Shown: in pieces, positions 11,053 to 21,240 of the stretch
Position numbering within the stretch: position 1 is the first letter of the stretch
How the letters are laid out: each line of letters begins with the position of its first letter
Assembly: GCF_028554725.1 (NCBI RefSeq)
Contig: NC_071669.1
Location: forward strand, 26,635,001-26,699,000
Source of the DNA: Zeugodacus cucurbitae
Lineage: Eukaryota; Arthropoda; Insecta; Diptera; Tephritidae
Length of the DNA: 64,000 nt
Reading direction: 5' to 3'
The notes under the pieces: model-generated
Told to the model about the DNA's origin: nothing
The model's database searches: none
Seen by the model: the letters and a program-made list of their open reading frames with translations, nothing else
Program-made: the position numbers and the translations under genes

Positions 11053-12166
11053 TTACAGTGATAAAAATTCCTTCCTATGTTAAAAACAAATTCCTTCTTA
11101 AATATGTTTATAATTACATACTGAATATTTTGTTAAAATCGACTTCGAGATATTAAAATTTCATAAATAAAGGAGATCCAATAAGTTAGCAACTTTTTTG
11201 TAAGATAATTTAATTGGATTGATATATGTACTTGCAGAAATCTCCAAAATACATAAATATGTCTGTTGTTACGAAGGCATGGACTTTAATAAAATAGTGA
11301 TTCATTTATTGAGATTCAATATCCATAATTATACCATTCATAACATTTCTCACTCCGGATAATATATATTCAGTCTTAATGTTTTATGTGCAATAATACT
11401 GCTTATACCATTTTTATCGTGCATGCCTAATTTAATGTGAAACAATTCCAGATTCAGAATAATAAGAAAATAAGTACATGTTAGTGTCATTGTAAACAAT
11501 GTATATGATTTAACCAAAACGCACATGAGTATGTTTGACTTTCGGCAGCATATACATATATACATATGTATATTACTTTCATGGCTTTTTTCAATACCTA
11601 TAGTTTTCAATGGCCCTGATCACTTATGTTTGCATCATAATCAAAGAAAACAAAACATATTTCAACTATACTTACTTCGCAGTGCTTATATGAATGGTTA
11701 TTTACGCCAGCGGTTCTATCAGTTTTCCAATTATTTACACTTTTCTGGATCTTATTAAATGCTACCATGAAATCATTGCTTCGCCAATTATAAAGATCCC
11801 CGTTGAATAATAAATTTTGTGTACTTTGTTACAAATTTTTAATACAAGAAAAATACTACTGGTTGGAAACAAAAATGAAAATATTGACTGAAATACGAAA
11901 GTCGAACATAAAGCATTGCCAGTTAGAAATATTAAATAATGTTACTAAATAATTCTACTGAGTCGTAATTCTGACGTATTGTTAAGAATATTTTCTGTTT
12001 TGACTAATTTGCTTTCATACATGAAAATATAAAAATGTTTCAGTTTAAATATTAGTATAAATAATTACATGTAAATATAAAATTATTAACAGCCGGTAAA
12101 AATGAGATATGTAAAAACCTAGTGGTAACATCGATGAAATCATAAAAACAAACAAGTCTTTGTATA
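11053..12166. other. Intergenic, nothing recognised
   Basis: AT-rich DNA with only short chance frames (for example 11525-11758). No RNA gene, repeat end or coding signal was seen. Confidence 0.35.
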
Positions 12167-12213
12167 ACATACCCAGCAAGTCATGGGTACTGAAACTCCA
12201 ACACATTCAAAGA
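12167..12213 (+). repeat. Left arm of a 47-bp inverted repeat
   Basis: The arm begins TACCCAGCAAGTCATGGGTA and runs through AACACATTCAAAGAAAT. Its perfect reverse complement is at 13734-13780. The end motif CCCAGCAAG also begins the repeat at about 49288 and, as CCCTGCAAG, ends others near 14075 and 50971. This suggests TIRs of one DNA-transposon family. Confidence 0.8.
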
Positions 12214-12487
12214 AATTTTAATAACACCACTACATACACACATACACAACAAAGGGTAAAATGTGCAGAAACATTTAACTCAACTCTTCTCTCATACAGA
12301 ACCCTGAATGATAGAAAGAAACAACCAAAGTTCTCGTGTTTGAACAAGTTTTGTTTTGAGCTATATCATGGCTGCTTGTGAAGTATTATTTTGCGTGTTT
12401 TATTTAATTGAGTGATCTGCAGCCTAATTAAAGTATAAATTATTGAAGCACGCATTTTTAAATAACTAAAACGTAAAATAAAAGTTT

Positions 12488-13545
12488 TCTAAGGCCAAAA
12501 TATGGAATTGAAGAGGGTGATACAGTAATACTTCATTGCACTATCAACTCGAAGCACGCAATAGAAGCCAACAATGGTCAACATCAATGGCGAAACCATT
12601 GAATACGTAAATAATTGTTGAATATAATAATATTATCTTGCCTTAAATTCTAATTAATTTTCCACACAGATATTTCAAACCTCATATGGCGCGTTAAAGG
12701 TACGCAAACTTATTGGTGTCACTTATTGTAGCAGCGTAGAACTTTCGAAGCGATGGAATATGTGCTGCAAGCAAATCCAAAACTATGGACGCAAACGCTG
12801 CTACATGGAACACAAATCATTCACACACCAGATATTACGCTTAATGTCACTTTTTTACGTGCAATTAAACCTTTTGGTCAACACAAGCACGAGAATTGGA
12901 ACGACATGGTTTAGGTGCTTTTGAAACCGTTTATTATCACGACGTGTGTCAACTGGGTTTTGCCAATGAGCTAGAGGGCAAAGCAGTTTCAGTATCTTTG
13001 ATCTTACTTGGCCGTGCCATTAGCAGCTAAAACACAGAAATTAAAGGGTAAATTTAAGTGAATGTTTGTGCTCATAGAAATTTAAAAACTTTTTGTATGT
13101 TTAATTAGGAGGACTTTTTTGATTAATTTTCACCTTGTATTGAGGAATCATAACGTTGTTGTATCGCTTTACAAGGACATAAATTCACCGAAATTAGTTC
13201 AATGGAAATTCTACAGCAAGAGCATGGATGTTAAGACTTGAACGGTGCCGTGTTAGATTTAGAATTCCTGAAACATAAGGTAATTATTACCAACATTTAT
13301 TACAAACTTTATAAAAATTCAAATTTTACTTTATATTTTATAGAAACCCTCCTCCCAGATGAATCTAGTACTAGTGAAATTAATGAAAGAACAGATCTTA
13401 TAAAAACTCCGAAAGAAACCAAAAGAGTCCTCACATAATGTGCGCAGCTTACACTTCCAGGCCGCACGGGGTATTTGACATTTGTCAGTCTTCCTCCAGC
13501 CTTTGTCCAAAAAGCAAAAATTGTTCAACTATTCAATACGTTATA
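12488..13545 (+). pseudogene. Trmt61A (tRNA m1A58 methyltransferase catalytic subunit) pseudogene
   Basis: Segments in several frames follow the order of Trmt61A, the catalytic subunit that methylates A58 of tRNA. They are GIEEGDTVIL, VNINGETIEY, an intron-like gap with GT...CAG (about 12609-12669), IFQTSYGALKVRKLIGV, VLQANPKLWTQTLLHGTQII, TPDITLNV, FLRAIKPFGQH, YYHDVCQLGFANELEGKA, MEILQQEHG and LDLEFLKHK. After a second intron come KETKRVLT and CAQLTLPGRTGYLTF. At least five frameshifts or stops break it. The SAM-binding glycine motif expected between TPDITLNV and FLRAIKPF is deleted, so it cannot be an active enzyme. Retained introns show that it is a DNA-level copy and not a retrocopy. It lies between the 47-bp inverted repeats. 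The D. melanogaster counterpart I have in mind is CG14544. Confidence 0.85.
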
Positions 13546-13733
13546 GTTACGTTATGTATATAGTGTAGTACGATAATAGATGTATAAAGTAAATATAATA
13601 ATAAACACCTAAATGGCATACAATTTTCAATAAATATGTAATATAATTAATGATTTTGTTATTAAATTCTCATTTGGGATTTTGGTAGAATTAATCGAAA
13701 ACAGAGAGTATAGTTTCTGGGCTTTCTTTCTTT

Positions 13734-13780
13734 CATTTCTTTGAATGTGTTGGAGTTTCAGTACCCATGACTTGCTGGGT
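13734..13780 (-). repeat. Right arm of the 47-bp inverted repeat
   Basis: It is the reverse complement of 12167-12213, base for base as read by eye. The phrase TAGTTTCTGGGCTTT occurs on both sides of this arm (13709 and 13780), so the arm sits within a tandem unit of about 70 bp. No matching target duplication was found outside the two arms. Confidence 0.8.
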
Positions 13781-14791
13781 AGTTTCTGGGCTTTTGTGGG
13801 TCGCAGTACTGAAAGTGCACGTGGAGTTTTGGTTCGCAGTATTGGGTCTTTCATCCGTGATTGTACCAATACCATTCCCCAAATTGTGCAAGAGGTATAT
13901 ATACATTGCTAAATGATGAATGTAATGTGCATGAGAGGGATGAACGATCACACGTACACAATAGTTTCGGGTACTTTTGTCAATTCGCCCTTAAGAATGG
14001 CATAGAAACTTTCATTGAAACTGCGGGTACCGCTCCCTGGCATTTCACCGGAGAATTCCCCTGTCTTGCAGGGTAGCGTCTGCAATTACTGATAACATGT
14101 TACTTGTCTGTATGACCGCTAGCATTCCCTTCAAACCAACTACATATCAGTTAATTACAAAAGATCGGTGAGATTTCTGTTTCTTTGAATTTCTTAAGTC
14201 AAAATTGACGAAACGTAACTAAACTATTATGTACGTGTGGTTGTTCATTTCTTTCTTAATATTGAAGGTTTACTTATAGGTGCATAACCTTATCCATATA
14301 AAACAGCTGATTGAACCAAATTTACGGGCAACAATGTTTCCAGTTTGAAATGGGTTACCATAACAATATGCCCATAACCATAAGCAGAACTATCAAATGA
14401 ATTTTGATTTTCCTGGTAACCATAAAAATTGGTTTTTTGTTTTTTGAAAATTATATTTTTTTTGATTTGATTTATTTGGCACTTTCGAATTGAAAACAAA
14501 AACTACAAATGCTTTTATGGCTACGAAACCAATAATCGACTATAGTAAATATTGTTACGGTTATGACTATAGTTATTGATATGACGTTATGTTATAGCAC
14601 CTTTAATTCAACCTTTATACACAGAGACTAATTTTTTGTTGACAATACATAAAACAAAATTATTAAGTTCCTGAGAGCTGGAAATGTTGCACTTTTCCGT
14701 TTTCGACAGGATAACTTCCGTTATTCAGACAATTGGATTTGGTAATTGGTTGGTTTTATGAATTTCCCATTCCGCCAATTTGAAAAGTGTA
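13781..14791. other. Repeat-flanked intergenic DNA
   Basis: 13781-13870 contains short direct repeats of the type TACTGCGACCC on the minus strand. At about 14060-14080 CCCCTGTCTTGCAGGGTAGC reads on the minus strand as a CCCTGCAAG end, related to the inverted-repeat family to its left. Beyond 14100 nothing was recognised. Confidence 0.35.
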
Positions 14792-15507
14792 AAGTGGTTT
14801 TCCGAAATAACGAACACATTAATTGTTAAATCTGTTCGTTACATCGAATTTTTCGTTAATTCGAGTACTCATTTGGAGATATGTTTTTCAATAAAAATTA
14901 GTTAAATATCCGTAAATTGCAGTTTGATAAACTATTTTATAAAATTATTTGTTAAAAAAAGAAAAACCATAACAGAACAATTCAAATATTGTATTGAAAG
15001 AAGTAATGTGCTGAAAAAGCAAATTCATGTTATACGAGATCAAAATAATTCTTCAATCCTGATACTCGTAAAATTCTTAACTATTTCAAAACTTGATCAA
15101 ACGTCGTTCGCTTCATTGGATCCATCCTGAAGTTCAATCAATACGATAAGTTTGGAGAAATTGATATTCTTCTTCTTTGCCACTTCTCTTCTTCTTTAGT
15201 GCCACTTAAATTGCTGCTGATCAATAATTTTAAGTTTTTCTATCAAATCCAATACTTTCCTCGTTCGCATTTTTCAATTTGCACATTTCTTTTGAATTTT
15301 TTTCAAATTATATTTAAAATTTTATTTTACCACGATTTAATTTGATTTTTAACTCTTTCTACATATGTTCTCTTCGTGTTGTTCGTTAAACCGAGTACTT
15401 AGAAATCCCCGATGTTCATTATTTAAGATACTCAATGTAACAAACTTGCTTGTTCGTTATAAGCAGTTTTCGTTAAAACGAATATTCATTATTTCGGAAA
15501 ACTACTG
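14792..15507. mobile_element. pogo/Tc1-type element with TA flanks
   Basis: The ends are inverted repeats: the left reads AAGTGGTTTTCCGAAATAAC and the right, on the minus strand, CAGTAGTTTTCCGAAATAAT. TA lies outside each end (14790-14791 and 15508-15509). The CAGT-type end and TA target fit the Tc1/mariner-pogo group. The interior has a 68-codon frame at 14924-15130. Its 3' part (ATACGAGATCAAAATAATTC, then TCGTTCGCTTCATTGGATCC) resembles 18630-18770, so both may derive from the same parent element. No transposase motif is recognisable. Confidence 0.65.
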
Positions 15508-15561
15508 TATATAAAAAAGATTAAATAGGCGTTTTTAATTAGATAGAATATACATACATAA

Positions 15562-16795
15562 TCTTCTTCTTCTTGAATGGCGTAGACACCGCTTACGCGG
15601 TTATTGCCAAGTCCACAACAGCGCGCCACGCATCTCTCCTTCTGGCAATTTGGCGCCAATTGGTTATACCAAGCGAAGTTAGGTCCCTATCCACCTGGTC
15701 CTTCCATCGGAGTGGAGGTCTCCCTCTTCCTCGGCTTCAAGCAGCGGGTACTGCATCGAACACTTTCAGAGCTGGAGCACTTTCGTCCATTCGAACAACT
15801 TGACCTAGCCAGCATAGCCGCTGTCTTTTTATTCGCTGGACTATGTCTATGTCGTCGAATAACACATACAGCTCATCATTCCATCTTCTGCGGTATTCGC
15901 CGCTGCCAATGTTTAAGGGACCAAAACTTTTCACTCGAAAACTCCTAGTGCCGTCTCATCGGATGTTGACATCGTCCACGCTTCTGCACCGTAAAGTAGG
16001 ACGGGAATGGTGAAATACTTGTAGAGTTTGGTTTTTGTTCGTCGAGAGAGGACTTTACTTTTCAATTGCCATAGTAGCAGTCCATAGTAGCACCTGTTGG
16101 CAAAAGTGATTCTGCGTTGGATTTCCAGGCTGACATTGATCTGTTAATGCTGGATCCCAGATAGACGAAATTATCTACAACTTCAAAGTTATGACTGTCA
16201 ACAGTTACGAATGCGCTGACTGTTTGTTTGACGACAGGAGATATTTCGTATTGTCCTCGTTCACCACCAGACGTATTAATTTTTGCAGGGATACCAAATT
16301 CAGACATTACGGCGTAGAGGCAACTCCTTTTCCTGCTGTCGAAGGCAGCTTTAAAAGCGACAAAGAGATGGTGTGTGTCGGGTCTTTTCAAAGAATTTAC
16401 GTATGGAGAATATCTGGTCAGATGTAAATTTTCCAGGTCTAAGGCCACACTGATAAGGTCCAATCAGTTTGTTAACGGTGGGCTTTAGTCTTTCACACAG
16501 TACGCTCGATAGAACCTTATAAGCGATGTTAAGGAAGCTTATCCCACGGTAATTGGCGCAGATTGTGGGGTCTCCATTTTTGTGGTTGGGCAGAGTACAC
16601 TGAGATTCCAATCGTCGGGCATGCTTTCTTCCGACCATATTCCGGTCTCAAACCCTACGCACAACCACATAAGCGGGTTTCGCCTGCTCACTTAAAGCCG
16701 GAAGTCGTGAGCTGCTTGAGCCACATACAAAATCGAATCGTTCCTGGCCACTCCCAAGTGAATGACAGTCAGAAACTTTCCTTATTTACGTGAAC
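15562..16795 (-). pseudogene. RTE-like non-LTR retrotransposon (reverse transcriptase) remnant
   Basis: On the minus strand the reading runs EESMPDDWNLSVLCPTTK, ICANYRGISFLNIAYKVLSS, LIGPYQCGLRPGKFTSDQIF, DTHHLFVAFKAAFDSRKR, a deletion, then VTVDSHNFEVVDNFVYLGSS, and finally RRRWNDELYVLFDD, RLCWLGQVVRMDESAP and KVFDAVPAA. These are the ordered blocks of an RT core and C-terminal region. The catalytic YADD block is lost in the deletion between residues near FGIPAK and SHNFEV. The element's 3' end at 15562-15574 is an AAG microsatellite tail, typical of RTE elements. Frameshifts divide it into three frames. The RTE clade assignment is from memory. Confidence 0.8.
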
Positions 16796-17144
16796 TTCTA
16801 CATATGACTCCATCCTGCATACATAATGGGCCTAATCATTGAACCGTTTCGATCGAAAAATGGTTCGATTCGATTGAAAAATTTTACGTCGGAATCATTG
16901 AATCCGTATCGAAAATAAAATTTACGATCACATTGAACTCACTTACCGACTCGTATAAATACATTCCGCGGGTAATAGATGTCGCTAACTACGAAATCAT
17001 TGAATCCGCAAAATCAAAAAGTTCGAAGTTCGAGTTATGGAAGTTCCACTGTAAGTTTAATTTATTCTAAAATATTCATATTGTATTGTATGTAAATATT
17101 CATATATTCACAAAGGATGGTGTCTTAATAATTAAGGCAATCAC
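16436..17144. repeat. Tandem duplication of 709 bp, unit 1
   Basis: This segment is repeated immediately downstream with an exact offset of 709. I counted only about three base differences over the unit (for example GATTGAAAAA versus GATCGAAAAA near 16877/17586). The unit takes in the 5' part of the RT remnant plus about 340 bp of unrelated flank. Confidence 0.9.
16816..17060. repeat. ATCATTGAA-rich segment with a pogo-type end
   Basis: This segment (repeated at 17525-17769) contains three ATCATTGAA phrases. Near 17025-17054 it has TTCGAGTTATGGAAGTTCCA followed by CTGTA, which is the terminal repeat of the GTGGAACTT MITE seen complete at 60946-61406. It is a decayed mobile-element mosaic. 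Confidence 0.5.
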
Positions 17145-17853
17145 GGTCTAAGGCCACACTGATAAGGTCCAATCAGTTTGTTAACGGTGGGCTTTAGTCT
17201 TTCACACAGTACGCTCGATAGAACCTTATAAGCGATGTTAAGGAAGCTTATCCCACGGTAATTGGCGCAGATTGTGGGGTCTCCATTTTTGTGGTTGGGC
17301 AGAGTACACTGAGATTCCAATCGTCGGGCATGCTTTCTTCCGACCATATTCCGGTCTCAAACCCTACGCACAACCACATAAGCGGGTTTCGCCTGCTCAC
17401 TTAAAGCCGGAAGTCGTGAGCTGCTTGAGCCACATACAAAATCGAATCGTTCCTGGCCACTCCCAAGTGAATGACAGTCAGAAACTTTCCTTATTTACGT
17501 GAACTTCTACATATGACTCCATCCTGCATACATAATGGGCCTAATCATTGAACCGTTTCGATCGAAAAATGGTTCGATTCGATCGAAAAATTTTACGTCG
17601 GAATCATTGAATCCGTATCGAAAATAAAATTTACGATCACATTGAACTCACTTACCGACTCGTATAAATACATTCCGCGGGTAATAGATGTCGCTAACTA
17701 CGAAATCATTGAATCCGCAAAATTAAAAAGTTCGAAGTTCGAGTTATGGAAGTTCCACTCTAAGTTTAATTTATTCTAAAATATTCATATTGTATTGTAT
17801 GTAAATATTCATATATTCACAAAGGATGGTGTCTTAATAATTAAGGCAATCAC
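17145..17853. repeat. Tandem duplication of 709 bp, unit 2
   Basis: Second copy of 16436-17144. The junction reads CACGG/TCTAAGG and the end of unit 2 reads CACGGCATTATC. The breakpoints therefore share only GG, which fits microhomology-mediated or replication-slip duplication and not recombination between long repeats. The RT fragment in it (minus strand, 17141-17347) is truncated by the breakpoint. Confidence 0.9.
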
Positions 17854-18185
17854 GGCATTATCTCCTCATCTATTTCATCCAGTGTCATCTCAGTCAGCAC
17901 CGGCGCCGCTACTTGCACAGTGATCAAGCAAAACCGATGCACGACACACGATTCCAAGATGCTTTTCGCATAAGTTCATTACGTTCTCTGTATTTCACAT
18001 CGATAATGATCAACAACCAATCAACATTAGTTACGGTTAAGTTGCCATATCGCCTCTGAGAAAAAAAATTTTTGGGCTGATCAACTTTTTCTTCAATACA
18101 CCTTATAATTCAATTTGGTATTCTTGATAGGGGGTAAATGGGAAATACTGACATAAAATCATAAACATTCATATTTTTAGGTAAC
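17854..18185. other. Intergenic, nothing recognised
   Basis: No coding frame or repeat end was identified between the tandem duplication and the next repeat fragment. Confidence 0.3.
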
Positions 18186-18235
18186 ATTTTGCTAAGTTCG
18201 GGCGTAACCTAACATTTTATACTCTCGTAATACAT
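18186..18235 (+). mobile_element. TATACTCTCGCAA-family fragment (5' end only)
   Basis: It reads TTGCTAAGTTCGGGCGTAAC and continues CTAACATTTTATACTCTCG, the family's 5' hairpin and start, and nothing more of the element follows. Confidence 0.55.
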
Positions 18236-18299
18236 AACACCCAAGGCGGGACAAATGTTTAAATGTTGGCACAACTTTATATTAAACAATTCTGAAAGA

Positions 18300-18615
18300 A
18301 ATTTACTATTTTTTATTCGATGCAATTATGCACAGTGTGTAATCAGATGACATAATCTTAACCGAAATATTCTCATTTTATTATTTTGCTTTTTGGGGAT
18401 GCCTTGCTGCAGCTGGAGTAGAAAAACTTGTCCCAACAACCGGAATAATGAATGCCAAGAAATACATTGATATTTTAAGTAAAAATTGTATGTAATCAAA
18501 GTGCAGATAACCTTGGATCGAGGGGTTGATATCTGTTTACAATCCATTTTACGTATCACCGCAAAGCCCATATATAAACCCAATTAAAAATTTATGGTCT
18601 TTCGTTAAAAAGGGT
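18300..18615 (+). pseudogene. Tc1-like transposase C-terminal fragment
   Basis: It reads WGCLAAAGVEKLVPTTGIMN, then AKKYIDILSKN and, after a frameshift and small deletion, YVSPQSPYINPIKNLWSFVKK. These are the family blocks WGCMAASGVG..., the helix IDAKKYIDIL, and PPQSPDLNPIENLW, the segment with the last acidic catalytic residue. Here the catalytic E of NPIENLW is replaced by K. The DDE core upstream is missing. Confidence 0.75.
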
Positions 18616-18619
18616 TGAA

Positions 18620-18880
18620 AATTTACATTTACGTTATACGAGAACAAAATATGTTTTCAGTTCTCTTTAAAAACTTAATTAATCGTCGTCCGCTTCGATG
18701 GAATACGGAGATTATATTTGATAGCTCCTTCCTCAAGTACAATCAATACAAAAAGTTTTGCGATTCCGATACTGACATGTAAAGTGGAACTTATCTAACT
18801 CGAATCACCACAAAAAATCTTCGAGTTAGAGGGACTTCGAGTTATAGAATTTTTATTAAAACATACAATTTTTCAAAAAG
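18620..18880. mobile_element. pogo-type MITE fragments
   Basis: 18630-18770 resembles the interior of the 14792-15507 element. At 18781 a new end begins (AGTGGAACTTATCTAACTCG) that matches the reverse complement of the right terminal repeat of the MITE at 60946-61406, including the internal repeat of CTTCGAGTTATAG. Both are incomplete. Confidence 0.5.
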
Positions 18881-18982
18881 CTGAGAAATATAGATTTATA
18901 CACAGTTCTATTGATTTACTGACATACAGTTTTAAGTACATATGTACGTTAAAACATTAATCCTGTAATTTTCTTTGTTGCA

Positions 18983-19643
18983 GTATCACCACAGGTACAG
19001 AGAATGTCCATATATCCATATTCCTGGCTTATCGGCCTACTGTTCAGGAATCATCGGCGTAGACGACTGCGAGTATAATTTTTGATTACGGAATGATTTA
19101 AGGTTTAGGATTAATGCCAATGGAGAAAGGAATGTTAATGAGGACGACAGTGTCCAAGAAGACGAGATTAGGGGAAGAAATGCTAAGCGTTTGATTCTGG
19201 AAGTTGTCTAATCGGGACGATCAGACTTAAGTGGAGGGCAGTGTAACGAAAATGGCACCAGAACAAACTAGAATTGGCTATCGAAATCGATAACTTGCCA
19301 GATGTATCTAGACATCGATACTCGTAGTTGCCAGAACGTTCGAGTGGCGATGTATCGCTAACAATCGACTATATAAGGACTGTCGGACTGGCAGCAAGAC
19401 ACAGTTCTAATAAGAGACTTGTCGAGTGAGGATAATTCTAAGGAGAGAGTTGTCGAGTAAAGTGTAAACAAGCTATAAGTTTGAGTTGTAAAGTAGAGTA
19501 TTGAGTAATAAAGTGTTAAGTTTGTTAAATTAGAAATAAAGATTAGTGTGTAGCCATTAAAGTGTGACTTTTATTTGACAATCCAGTGATCGAACTCAGG
19601 GTAGAGTTTTAGAGTAAACGATTTATTTTGGAAATCCGTTACA
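18983..19643 (+). mobile_element. LTR retrotransposon 3' end: internal tail plus LTR
   Basis: 18983-19241 matches the 3' internal end of the minus-strand element at 34004-34240 (reading GINGVDD-type and ILEVV-type codons with breaks) and ends in the purine-rich tract AAGTGGAGGGCAG. The LTR at 19242-19643 (402 bp) begins TGTAACG and ends CGTTACA, with a TATA-like CTATATAAGG near 19371 and AATAAAG near 19545. The 5' part of the element is missing, so this is a truncated copy of the same family on the opposite strand. Confidence 0.8.
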
Positions 19644-19649
19644 ATATGA

Positions 19650-20525
19650 AGACTGTTTTAGGCAATGTCTTTCAAGGTTTCATCAGACATATTTAAAGTT
19701 AGACGTGGTTCAGTTATATCACAGTCTCGCCATATAATAATGTCAGGGTAACCTTTGGCATCGAAGTTGAATGCAGGTACTTTAAACGTTCGAATTTTTA
19801 GATTTTGCTTTTACAATTCATCGATATGCAGTATCCCTTATAACCTATCTGTCGTCAACACACATGACAATGAGAATATCCATTTCGTTGGGATACTTTG
19901 TCAACGATTGATAGAATAATTAAGGGTTTTAGGTTCCATATTAGCTAAATATGAAGAAAATATAATACTACTGATAGCGGTCATTAATTCGTATAAATAC
20001 TTTTGGTCGGTACTAAGCAGTCCACTAGTTATTTCATGCAATATTGGAGGTATAACGGTAATCGACTATCCGCATTGTTTGACAAATTTGTAATTGAAAT
20101 CCAATGGTGCCCGAAAAGCATTTAGGTCCTGTGACAAATAAACCTTGACAGATAAACCACTGCGATGACCTGCTGAATAACACCATCTTTGAAACCTATT
20201 ATCACTACAATACCCTACAAGAGCTAATTCACTCTGCTTTACCGACTTAGTTTTTAAATGTAATAATACTTTTAGCAGTCTCCTACTCACACGTCACATG
20301 AACAAAATACGAGTTGCTTCCTTGTTCCGATAAAATGCCTTTCTGTAAAATTTCCCTTCTGTATCAATACGAACAAAAGTCTTATTCTTCCTTGCGTCAA
20401 AATACGAACCACTTAGTATTTTACTGCAGTCCGCTTCTTGCAAAGTTGATCTGACCTTAGTTCTTTGAACGATCAATGACATAACTTCGACCGTTCGATG
20501 AAATAATAAGAAGCTATAATGGCAG
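19650..20525 (-). pseudogene. Unassigned mobile-element protein, degenerate
   Basis: On the minus strand 20482-20294 reads VRSTLQEADCSKILSGSYFD and RNKEATRILF. After one frame change, 20290-20066 reads SELALVGYCSDNRFQRWCYS and LDFNYKFVKQ. Further down are LLSTDQKYLYELMTAIS and, near 19660-19800, IRTFKVPAFNFDAKGYPDII and EPRLTLNMSDETLKDIA. The consistent order of such blocks across stops suggests one former ORF of 250-300 residues from an insect mobile-element family that I recognise by eye but cannot name. It is broken by several stops and the LTR element ends against it. Confidence 0.45.
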
Positions 20526-20591
20526 CGGGTCTATCGGAGACTCGTACTGGAGTATTAGATGGTACGAGAGAACTATCACATGAGCTGCTAT

Positions 20592-21240
20592 TTTTATACC
20601 CTGAACAGGGTATTAAGTTTGTCACGAAGTTTGTAACACCCAGAAGGAAGCGTCGGAGGCCCTATAAAGTATATATATAAATGATCAGTATGTTAAACTG
20701 AGTCGATTTAGCCATGTCCGTCTGTCTGTCTGTCTGTATATATACAAACTAGTCCTTCAGTCCTGAACGATCGGAATCAAGGGCTTGTATGGAAAACTTC
20801 CGCATTTTACTACATACATATCTTCACGAAATTTGGTGTTAGTTATTGTTCATAGAAATATTAATTAATTTAATCTCCGAAAAAAATTGTTCAGATCGAT
20901 TCAATATAGCATATAGCTGCCATACAAACTGAACGATCGGAATCAATGGCTTGTATAGAAAATTTTCGCATTTAACTTCACGAAATTTGACATGGATTAC
21001 TGCTAAAGGTAATAATATAATCTCCGAAGAAATTGTTCAGATCGGTTAACTATATAACCTTAATATTTCTAGCAAACAACCCGGCTAAAAAGAATTAGTA
21101 AAATGTTTTCTTTTTTTTACTTACTTTTTCTTACGTCTTTAGATTTGCTTAAACACATAGTTACTAAAAGAAATGCACCTGTGAAGGGTATATTAGCTTC
21201 GGTACAGCCGAAGTTGTCGTTTTTTCTTGTTAATTGTAAA
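20592..21240 (+). mobile_element. Interspersed repeat, TATACCCTGAACAGGGTAT family
   Basis: It opens TATACCCTGAACAGGGTAT (itself palindromic) and continues AAGTTTGTCACGAAGTTTG, CTGTCTGTCTGTCTGTATAT and repeated units of the type ACAAACTGAACGATCGGAAT. It closes near TTAGCTTCGGTACAGCCGAAG (palindromic) and TTTTTTCTTGTT. There is no coding content. I know this non-coding family as very abundant in tephritids and some other flies. Confidence 0.75.
20723..20748 (+). repeat. (GTCT)n microsatellite
   Basis: About four GTCT units form part of the surrounding interspersed repeat. Confidence 0.6.

Noticed and set aside
15573..15948. Two plus-strand frames of 76 and 114 codons
   Set aside because: Antisense shadows of the minus-strand RTE-like remnant.
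20723..20748. GTCT run as a possible CRISPR-like array
   Set aside because: A simple microsatellite inside a fly repeat; no spacers.
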